Of a stretch of DNA of 64,000 bases, positions 37,193 through 48,200 are shown one piece after another; position 1 is the stretch's first letter, and each line of letters opens with the position of its first letter. The notes beneath the pieces were generated by a model that was not told where the DNA came from, made no database searches, and saw only the letters and a program-made list of their open reading frames with translations. Origin of the DNA: Lumbricus terrestris (Eukaryota > Annelida > Clitellata > Crassiclitellata > Lumbricidae); NCBI GenBank assembly GCA_949752735.1, contig OX457036.1:17673433-17737432 (forward strand), written 5' to 3'. A program made the position numbers and the translations under genes.

Positions 37193-37275
37193 TTAACCCT
37201 GTCCCGCCGGAATTGTTTTGATACCTATCCTGTTAATGGGGTCACGGGTGACCCGGTCCGGCGGGAATGGGTTAA
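37193..37275. mobile_element. TTAA-flanked mini-element, piggyBac-like
   Basis: TTAACCC and GGGTTAA outer ends, with inner complementary GTCCCGCCGG / CCGGCGGGA and a central GGGTCACGGGTGACCC palindrome, in 83 bases. A TTAA duplication with CCC/GGG termini is the piggyBac signature. It has no coding capacity. Confidence 0.6.
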
Positions 37276-37649
37276 GCACTGGTCACAAAAGCTAATCCCT
37301 TATTTTATGCTGAAATTCGTTATCTGGTTAACTGAGTTTGAGATCAAAATTTTTAATATCAACAGCAGCGGTAATAGTAGTTGTAACAAAAACAGAAATT
37401 TCAAGTTTTCAATAAAAGATATTGCATATATCCTGATACATCTGCATATAAAAAGTCATGAAAACACATACGAAACAGAAACATTTAAACAAAGAAAGAA
37501 GAAGTGCATCAAAAGCTAATTATTATAACAATGTCTGAAGAAACCTGATCAGAATTTTATAACGTGGTCCTGTTATGAAGACGTAATTTTCTAAAGCTGA
37601 AATAAAGTTGTGATCCAAGTCTTAGACAACATCATAACAGGATTCACGC

Positions 37650-38075
37650 CATAATGGGTTGCATGCTATGCATTATTAGTAGTTTCATGGTTATATGCCA
37701 TGCAATGCTATGTATTATTATTAGTTTCATGCTATAATGGAGTATAACCCAGTATATGCTATACATTATTAGTAGCTTAATGTTATAATGGGGTATAACC
37801 GCTATATGCTATACATTATTAGTAGTTTAATGCTTTAATGGAGTATGAGCTATGTATATTTGTAGTTTCATGCTTTAATGGGGCATCTACTATGCATTAT
37901 TAGTAGTTTAATGCTATAATGGGGCATATGGTATACATTATTAGTAGTTTCATGCTATAATGGGGCATAGGCTATGCAGGATTAGTAGTTTAATGCTATA
38001 ATGGGGCATCTACTATGCATTATTAGTAGCTTCATGCAATAATGGGGTATATGCTATGCATTAGTAGTAGTTTCC
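37650..38075. repeat. Minisatellite, about 45-base unit, about 9 copies
   Basis: Unit around TTAGTAGTTTCATGCTATAA plus TGGGGTATATGCTATGCA, with scattered substitutions and indels. Confidence 0.93.
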
Positions 38076-38079
38076 AGTG

Positions 38080-39255
38080 TATATGAGTCAGCTTCAGAAC
38101 CAATTATGAACTCCTGATTTTGAATTAAAACTGGTCCCATCTGCACAAGTAATTTCATCAGAACCTGTCTCAGGGCGCTATAGGAACTTTGAGCTTACAG
38201 CGCTGACCATCAGTGATGCCCGAATACAAGATAGAATAACGTTTTCAATCTAAGCACAATACGAATGTCTACATGTAAAGATGAACTAAGTAGAAGAATA
38301 GGAATTCGGTGAGATAAACAATTGCAATTACACATATGCAAAGAAATGTTAAGCCTACAGAAATGTTAAGCCTACAGCACCAATTGACACGACACAAGGC
38401 ATCTGAATAAGAAGCGGTGTTCACAAGTTAATGAACCTCAGGTTTCTGTTCACGTCAAACTACCTGAAGATTTCAGCATTTATGACCAACTACAGCGTGG
38501 ACCCGTTAACGTACTCCCAGTTCACGTGCCATTCGGCTTAATCGTAATCGATTCGTAATCGTAATCTTGAAATTTCTACAGTGCCCAATAAGCAAAGTTA
38601 TGCGAATCAGCTTATTCAGGATACACAGAAAATCAATAGGCAAAGGGTTAAAGATCCAAAGAGTCAGGCAGTCAGACGGTTAAAGATGGAAAATTTCGTC
38701 GGCGTCTCAGCCATTCGTCCACCCAAAATCTTCGGCCACGTTTTCGTCCCCCGCAAGTCTCCGCCCATGAGGCAGTCAGACGGCTAAAGTGTAGGGAAGT
38801 GCATCAAAAGCTAATTATTATTATAACACTGTCTGAAGAAGCCAGATCAGAATTTTATAACATGGTATGAAGAGGTAATTTTCGAGTGTAGGGTAGGAGG
38901 AGGAATCAGGATATAATTTGTGAAGAAGCACCATTTTAATATAAAGTAGCGTTAAACCCATGCAAAGCTATTAATTTAGCAAGCTGTATCCATATTGGTT
39001 GATGCACCACATAAGAACTCAAGTGTTTCATCAATTTCAAAGCAGGATGTTTCACAATCAGCCTGGCTTACAGCCTGCATCACAAAGCATGTATCCAGGC
39101 AATTTCATGGCAACGGACCCACCCTGTATTCTGGACAGGCTGTAGAGTTCAGTGTCCAAAAGGTTGATGAATGCTGGTCGACATTCTGCTGAAGAATTGA
39201 AATAATTTGGAGCAACGTTTGATCGAATATCATCTGTTGTCTGTTGATCTGTTGA
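38080..39255. other. Golgin 3' flank, anonymous
   Basis: No gene recognised. 38540-38620 faintly resembles an inverted family A repeat. No AATAAA-type signal is obvious on the minus strand just beyond 39259, so the transcript end is not placed. Confidence 0.35.
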
Positions 39256-39258
39256 ATG

Positions 39259-39282
39259 CTACCGCGGTTCAGTGAAGAAAAC
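39259..39282 (-). CDS. GOLGA4: Candidate golgin-245 last exon (alternative C-terminus)
   Basis: An AATGTTTCAG acceptor is followed in phase 0 by VFFTEPR and TAG. Joined to exon 14 it gives EREESKNSK-VFFTEPR. Vertebrate golgin-245 also ends a few residues after the GRIP domain, with a Phe-Thr-x-Pro-Arg motif. The exon codes only seven residues, so the case rests on the splice signal, the phase and that similarity. Confidence 0.55.
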   Translation of the reverse strand, partial: VFFTEPR

Positions 39283-42200
39283 CTGAAACATTGCAAGAAC
39301 ATTGTAACAACATCATACATCAGATCAAAACGCTGATGAATTCAACTGATGAACTCCAAAAGACAAAGAAATGTCGGTTTGGGTCCACTATTCCGAGGGT
39401 CCACTATTCTGAAGGTCCACTATTCCGAACCCTAACCTTAAACCTAGCCCTAAACCTAACTATGACCCTAACCCTAACTCACCCCAACCCTAGCCATAAC
39501 CCTAAACCTAATCCTAACCCTAATCCACCCCAACCCTAACCCACTCCAACCCTAAACCTAACCCACCCTAACCCAAACTCTAACCCACGATAACCCCAAC
39601 CCTAACCCACCCTAACCCCAACCCACCTAACCCAACCCTATCCCTAACCCACCCTAACCCTAATCCACCTAACCCCAACCCTATCCCTAATCCACCCTAA
39701 CCCCAACCCTAACCCTAATTCACCCTAATCTTAACCACCAAGGATAACGAACAAAATATAGCGAATATTCGGAATAGTGGACCCTCGAAATAGCGGGCCG
39801 TTACCAGAAATGTCAACCATTGCTATTGTTGTTACTGTTGCTGTTGTTATCAATAATTAATCTGGTGGAACTGATAAAAAAACTACCCCATCCATCTTCA
39901 TCTTTGGCATAGGCTCAACAAAAGAACTGGTTAAGGCCTGAAGGTTAAAGCATTAAATTGTCACAACCACCATCATCATTCTGGTATTATAAGTACACAC
40001 GTGATCCGTGAACCTGAATCTGAGTAGTTTGTGTGCAAAAGATTTCCTCAAGGTCCATACTTAGCAATTGTCCTGGTGACGTTCAAACTGAAACTGCTGA
40101 TAATAAATTCCAAATTTCTATTTTAAGCACAATTCTGAAGCTAAGTGTTGGGCATTCAGCATACACTGAACTATATCAGAGGGATCATCCAGAGATCAAG
40201 AGGGATCATACAGAGATCAAGAGGGATCATTCAGAGATCAAGAGGGATCATTCAGAGATCAAGAGGGATCATTCAGAGATCAATGCCCAGTGGAGACTCA
40301 ATTCAGCTACCAGACAGAGAGAGATAGAAAAAGGAGCCAGAGCACACTCTGCATTGTTACTTGCTACCTGACCAGTGACCAGTAAGCTACTGCATTTCAT
40401 GGGCTATACAAGAACAAAGGTAAAAAAATCATTGTGCTGTGTGTTGCACTGTAAATGTCGTCTTGAACTGTTTAACGTAAAAAGACGTCCAATATGTTTG
40501 TAACTAACTTTGGAGTTCTTGGACTCCTCTCGCTCCAAAACTTTTCGCGTCTGGTCTGAAGAGAATTTCACGACGGTGCAGATGACTTTCGCCAGCGTCT
40601 GCAAAAATACGAGTCAAACAACGAGAAAGATGAGGCGATATGAAGGAACGAGAAATGAAGCTGGACAATGATTAAAACACACATTATTAGCTTAGGTATT
40701 AATAATTTATAGATCTTATAATTCATATTGACAGACAACATTTGAAAGATGATCTGATTATAATGTGATAATCAAAATAACATTCATATTATACAGCATC
40801 TTAATGTGCTTGATGATGGCAATGTATTTAATTTTGGAGGACTGTGTACTCGTATACTTAAATACCTGCAAAGTGCTTATTGAGACTTAAAAAGATCTTA
40901 AGGCACTATTGGAATACCACTGATCATTATTTAAACTATTAATTAAAGTATTTTGTTAATCTATCGGTCTATACTTTCCTCCTAGCTTCATAAACCATTG
41001 ATATATAAACAATGCTAGTTTACAATAATATAATAAAATTTAAGAATTGATACTGAATTGTCAAATACCTTTGTTTCCATGCCAAGCATGTACTTGTACA
41101 GAATATTGCGTAGGTACTGAAAATAATTACACAATGATATCCTTCTCTTTATAATGGATTAAGAAATCATAAAAATATCGAAAATTTCTAACTTTTAAGT
41201 TCTTGCGAACCTGACCTTCACGTATTATTAGTAGTAATCATAACTTCGCTGTTTTTCCCAAACAATACAACTTTAATTCCAAAACGTTTTTCCTACAATC
41301 TTAATTATCACAAAGGCAATTTTATTAGTGTTCCCAATAGCCATTGACTATAATTGAACTTTAAAAGATAAGGTTTCGAACATATGGCTTATTTTTCTGT
41401 TAACAATAAGCTGCATTGGTTTCCAGTCATTTTAATACATGTTGTAAACAAAGGGTTAAAGGAACATGCTGCTCATCATCATCATCATCATCATCATCAT
41501 TATCATCATCGACACCATCATGATGACTATTATCACCACTATCATCAAACAACAACAGTTCATCATCATTGTCATCATCGTCATCGTCGTTATCATTATC
41601 ATAAAATCAATGCTAACAGTCATTGTCCTTAATAATCAGCCAGTAGTACTGGTTATCATCCACCTATCTTACTTCAAGTTCTGTTGGTTCTGTCACGTAC
41701 AGCTTCACATCACCACTGGTCGACGACATTTGAATGGACGACTTGAGGACTTCCACCTGAAAGAATAGCACTGAGCTTTTGATTTCCAACCACTTTACCT
41801 TCTAATAAACCATCTTTTCAGAGCATCCTTTGTCATTTCCCATAAACCAAAGCATCACCCATTGCCAGCCCTATAATTTGAGCACAAGCTTCAATTTCCT
41901 TTACATGAGAAACAGTAACATCGTAATAAATAACCAGCACTAGCCTCAGACAATCTAGAAACGACTGCGGCTCATGTACCAATCATTTTACACAGTACTG
42001 TCTTAAAACCTTCCATCCACAAAGAGATTTATAAATTATCCAACTCGAGCAGTTTATCAGGATCTTAGGCTACATCAATGCCAGCTAGAAGTTAGTTTAT
42101 TTATACATTCTCCTAGATTCTTTGTCCAGTTGAAATATCCATACGAGGCCAAATCTGCTCTTTTGGGACAGGGAGATGATTGAATGGTAACATGATGGCA

Positions 42201-45200
42201 TGCGGATCACAAGGATGTGGGTTCGAAACCCACCCACCCCTGCATAAGGCTCGACTCAGTCTCTTCGAGGGTTACCGTAAAATGAGCATTCGGATGGGTG
42301 GACGTCTTGCAGGCCACCATAATTTAATATCAACTTCTGCTAAGTTGTTATGATCTGTTGCTACTATAGCATACATCAATCTTACTGCATGCAATCTTAA
42401 CATACATGCAATTTTAACATACATGCAATCTTAGCATACATGCAATCTTAACATACATGCAATTTTAACATACATGCAATCTTAACATACATGCAATCTT
42501 AACATACATGTAATCTTAACATACATGCAATCTTAACATACATGCAATCTTAACATACATGCAATCTTAACATACATGCAATCTTAACATACATGCAATC
42601 TCACTGCATGCAATCTTAACATACATGCAATCTTAACATACATGCAATCTTAACATACATGCAATGTCACTGCACACATGTCAGTTTGAATCAATAAAAC
42701 GAGCATAATTATTATTTTTCACATTCCAGTATTAAGGTTTACCTCGTGCAGAAGTTCCTTTTGCAGTTCTTTCAACCGGTTATTTTCAGTCGCATGCTGT
42801 CGGAGCTCCGACTAAAAAGTTACCAACATTAATCAATCCAAGGTATCTAACACGACACAGATGAAATCATCATAACAGCCAGCAATCCAATTGGATTAAG
42901 CATAAAGCATATTGCTTTGCATCTTAACAGCCCAAAATGACAGTTCCATATATCATGTCCTAATATTTGCTCTTTATATCACAGCAAGAAACTAATTAAT
43001 TCAAATCAAACTACAAAATTTTAATAATGTCTTACATAAAAAATTCCACAATATTATTAGATCAGGTGACAAACTGCATGATATAAACAGAACTTACACT
43101 CTCAGCATTAAGTCATATGTTAAGTCAATAAATTTCATAAAGCAGAAAAACTTGCAAGACCCTTCTGAATATCGCTAAAGTAATGTCCAGAAAAAATTCA
43201 ATTACAACTATGTGATGCATAGACAGAGTGTGGTAACATAACGTGCACTATGCACCTGAATTAAGAGTTTATCATTAGTTTCACACTCCTTTTTCACAGT
43301 TCGCAATCTGACTTGTGTGAAACGAGTCAAAACAAGATTGTCAACTAGAAAGCAAAGAGAAATCAGAACCTTGAAGTCTGACTTTAGCTTCTTGAATTCT
43401 TTCTCGTAGTACTCTTTCAAAGAAACTGGAACCTCTTCCAACAGAGAACTGGACTTGATCTTTTCCAATTCACCGCCAGACTGCGTTAATTGAACTGGCT
43501 GCAAAGGAACTGTATCAAAAGGAAGTAAATTCAACTCCGTAACATCAGAAACCTCGTGCTGCCTTGGAACACCTTCAACAAAGCCCTTGAAGTGTTCGAC
43601 ATAAACATTCTCCCTCGACACTCTGCTCACGTCACCCACACTCTTTCTATCACTGCTCACGTCAAGCCATTGCTGTTCTAAACCACCCACAGTAGCAGCC
43701 CCGCATTTCTCAAATTCCTCCATGTTTGTCTGAAGTCTTCTCGTCGATTTCTCCTTCTCCACAGCTTGCATCAACTTTTCACTAAGCTTCTGTGACTCTG
43801 TTCTTTGTCCCTCCAACTCCCTCTTCAGTTGAGCAATCTCTCCTTTCCTCTGCATCAGTTCTGCTTCCAAGTCTTCCTGGCATTGAGATTTTAAATCCCT
43901 CTCCTCTAGACCATTCACCAGCTGCTTGTAATGTTCAACGGCTTTTTCCGCCCGTGAACAGCGATCTGTCATGCCATTTAGCTTCTCCATCACGATCGTT
44001 AGGTCCTCCTGAAGCATTCCACTTGTCTGCTCCAAGTCAGCAATTCTAGCTTCATAGAATTTTACCGAGAATTCCGTTTCTTGGATCCCTGAGTAAGATT
44101 TAGCATTAGCACTCTCCGCAGAAGAATCCAATGCTCCTGTACCTTTCAGTTTTCCACCACAACTCTCTGCTTCGATGTTCTCAGCATATGGAACACAGCT
44201 CAACATTTCGAACTCATCTACACTTGTCGAAAGCCCTTCCTGCAATTGTTTTCCTTCTTCCGATTGCTTCAATTTATCTGCAGTGATAATTTCTGCTTCT
44301 AATCCATACTGTTCTAATTCGTTCTTTAGTCGAACAATTTCCTCTTCCTTCTGCTCCGTTTCCAGCTCCACGCCCATTCTCAACTGGGATTTTAAATCAT
44401 TTTCGTTCTCTTGTAACAAAAGCTTATGACGGTCTGCAGCTTTTTCCGCAAGCGTGCAGCGCTTTGTAGTGGCATTTAATTTCTCCATCAGTATCGTTAA
44501 ATCTTCCTGAAGCATCAGTCCAGTCTGTTCCAAGTCAGCTATCCTTGTCTCATAGAATTTTGCAGAACTATCTCTTTCCTGTTTGATAGTTTCTATTTCA
44601 CGTTCAAAATCGGTTCGTACATGATCAAATTCGTTGTCATACTGCTGACGAATGCTTTGAAGCAAGTTGTCCCTCTCTGATGCCTCTATTCCTTCCTTGG
44701 AATCTGCTTCAAGACTAACCTCGGTGCCAACGTTAATCATTTCATCTGAATCCAAGTTTTTGGACTCCTGAACCTGTGTGTTGGCAGCAGTCGTATTTAT
44801 TTTCGCATACGTTTCAATCTCATCTTTCAGATGCTGAAGCTCGTTTTCAAACAGCTTCTTACTAATTTCCATCTGTTCTAAATCCCTCGTGAGGTTCTCT
44901 TTCTCCAGAAGTTTCACTGCCATCTCCTCGTCACGGTTGACCCCTGCCTCGACCTTCTCTTGCTCAAACTTGCTTAGCTTCTCATGAGCAGCCTTGTAAT
45001 TCTCAACGGCAGTCACCAATTCACCTTCAAGATCCTTTATTCTACTCTCCCGCTGTGCACAGATTCCCTTCAGATGCTCCACGGTCTGTTCTCCTTGGAA
45101 ACGTTCTTCCTCAAACAGGGAATTGCTCTCAATTTCTGAAGACGGCAGAGGCTTAGGTGAAGAGGAGGAGGCTTCCTTGAGTGATGAAACCTCTTCCTTG

Positions 45201-48200
45201 AGGTGCTTCACCTGCTCCCTCAGAGCGAGTATATCCAAAGAAACTTCTGGCTGCACTTCGAGTACATCATGTTCAAGTGCTTCCTTGTTATGATTATCGC
45301 CTTCTGGTTCTTCCACGAGCACTTGCTCATCCTCACCAAACTGCTGCTGAATAATTTCTTTCTCTAACAGCTGTTGGCTGAAAGAATCCCTGCCATTGTC
45401 AACTGCAATCCCAGCTTCCAGTTGCTGGTCTGGTGCATCAACAACCAGTTGCCCTGTGAAACAATAGAAAATGAAAGCAAGATAGAACTCAAGCACATTT
45501 CCACATTCAAGATTACAATATTTCTATACAGGCACATGGACAAGAGCGGTAGAGGTCAACCTACAACCCTGAACTTTTGGGTTACATGCAACCTGGAGAT
45601 GAGTCCAGAACAGAGATGGTTAATTGAATGTTGTGTACCTGGCAACACTCCAGAAAGGACCATGATGCCCTAGATGATGAGGATGTATGTACTTAACAAA
45701 ACACTTGTCTTTACATATCTCAACAATCTAACTAATCTAAAAAAATTTTTCACCCTTCCTATTTTATTTTATATTGCAAAATAATCAATGCTCATTTCAA
45801 AAGAAACAAATTTATAATGTCAGCTCCAACTGAAAAAAAAATACAAGTAATAACTAAACCGTAAAAAGGCCCAAAAAGGTAAACACAAAGCATCTACCAG
45901 TACATAAAGTTTTCAGTAGCTAATTATGAACAAACAAGACCTGAGCAGTCCAACACCTTTAACCTTCAAAATTTAATGATATCCATTTACTGACTAGGAG
46001 CCAGATGGTGTGTTATTATGCTATGGATATTCATGCATTATGTATGCTGACAACCAACACAGGAACCTAACAAGAAAGATTGCTTGGCTATCAAGGAGAA
46101 CATGCCTCCTTTAAAGACGTCCAATTATAGGGAACTTCATTGCAAATTTTGTGTGTGATCTCTTATGCACATAGCATAATCTGTAATTGAGGAAACTTGG
46201 ACCATGTATTCTTTTTAATTAGCATAGTGCAGGCAGGTTACTGTCCTACAAATGCTGTATTCGTGCCCCTCTTGTCTATAGGATGCCACACTGGGTGCAT
46301 AAGAGACTGCTATTTATAAACCAAAGGCCTGGTTCATCTCAGTGCAATTGTACTTGTTAGTTTCACATAGATCAACAAAACCTAATCATTTAGTGGCCAG
46401 CTGATGTTACAACTATTGACAGATTGATTCAATTACAACTTAATAAATTGTACTCGAATTTCCAATCAGTTGAATGCATCACATCTGTTACCCTCGTCTA
46501 ACAAACCTAAAACAAAACTCTCAGCCTGCCTGCTCATTCACAGGAAAATTGACTTAAAAATTCTAATTAGTGATTTTGAGTTTAAAATCCATAACTTATA
46601 ACAAACTAGAGCATCAGCACTTGTCACATACTAAGAGATGATATCTTAAATGTCTACTCGTACATGCGCACATACGAACTGTGCTCAACTGCACACACAT
46701 GCACACGCATGTGTAATTATATACACAACACAAATATAATACCAGGTTTTTCCAACTCCAGTTCTTTCTGTTTGTATATTATAATTTGTGGTTTTTGCGG
46801 ATTTCAAATTATAATATACAAACAGAAAGAACTGGAGTTGGAAAAAGCAAGCAGATAATGATGGGTGAACCCATATCCACCAGGAAAGAACCATATTCAA
46901 ATAAAATAAATTGGTCATAGCTTAGCTTAGGACATGCATGTCCAACAAGTAAAGTCTACCCAAGCATAATACATTAAAAATATGTACAAGTATATGCCTA
47001 TACAAACCTATACATATGCAAAGTATATGCCTACAAACTTTACCTACCACAATGTATATCTAGTCTCATTCATTAGGACAGTCAATTTCTAAGTAAAGCC
47101 AACTGTAAGCCAACAAAACTGAAGATTGGCTATATAATAAATATCAACACCCTTGTGAGGTGTGGCCTATATAGTCAGACACATCCAATCATCCAAGTAC
47201 TCAGAAATGCAGAAAGACTTTCACAAAATAAAAGTACCTTTCTCTCTGTATGCATTTATTATTTCCTCCTCCCCAGTTCTGCTGACCTGACATTCAAGTT
47301 GAAACTGAAACCACACACACAAGATTATTGCAGGCTGTCTGCTCAGTTAGTATAGTTAAGATTTGTGTATTCTGTGATCTCCGCTCTTGTGAATTGTTTA
47401 AACTGCATAATTTTACAATGTAACTGGTTGCATTCTGTCAACCAGATTGTTGAATAAAAAGAATATTATTATAAGAAAATAATGCAGTTGCCTGCTGAAC
47501 TTTTCAAAAACACAGTTATAGTTGTTTGAATTGAACCTCTAGTAAAACAGTAAACCAGTTCCTTAATAAAATCAGTAAATCAGCTCCTAATAATATGCAT
47601 AATCCATGCAAAACATAAACTGCAATTATAGCATGAGGAATAACGTGTAAAACTGGTGGAATATGATGGAATGTTCTCGACATGAAAATGGCTTTCAACG
47701 ACGCTACATAAGGAGCCATAAATTTGCGACAATGATTTCAACATTGGATAAGATTCCGCTGAATGGTTCTACAATGAAATTTGCCAACCATGTGTATTTC
47801 AAATACCGGTACATAAATCTAACTATTAAACTATCAACACATTTAATACTGCATTGTACGTAAATATTTTTAGACATCGCAAAGTTTTTACATAAACTCA
47901 CCTTTTGCTGATTTTTCTTCACATATTTTTGAACATTATCCAGAGAAGGATATAAGTCACTGTCAAACTGCTGCTTTGAAGTAATTGAAGACATTTCTAA
48001 TAAATCTGAGTTCTTGAAGGAATCATCTGTGTAATCAGAAATACCCAAATCCAATGTTTCGCTCTCTAAGCCTACATTCTGTGATGCAATTGATGAACTC
48101 ACAACTGGTCTCTGCTTTGTTGTGAGTGATTCTTCGTACAGTGGGTCGACTCCCATTAGCCAAACTGAATCGTCTTTGTTGAAACCACTGTCAGTCTGCT

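Noticed and set aside
37187..37519. 110-residue plus-strand ORF
   Set aside because: Its start lies in the TTAA-flanked mini-element and the rest is AT-rich with no similarity or splice sites.
40033..40371. 112-residue plus-strand ORF with RDHSEIK repeats
   Set aside because: Produced by a 21-base tandem repeat (a multiple of three), so an open frame is expected by chance.
42160..42320. Functional tRNA gene
   Set aside because: The T-arm and B box are good, but the A box, anticodon arm and acceptor stem cannot be drawn; more likely a SINE head or pseudogene.
42375..42668. CRISPR-like array
   Set aside because: Short direct repeats with no unique spacers, in an animal intron; it is a minisatellite.
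43792..44429. Plus-strand ORFs opposite golgin exon 11
   Set aside because: Shadows of a long Glu/Lys-rich exon, which leaves the opposite strand poor in stops.
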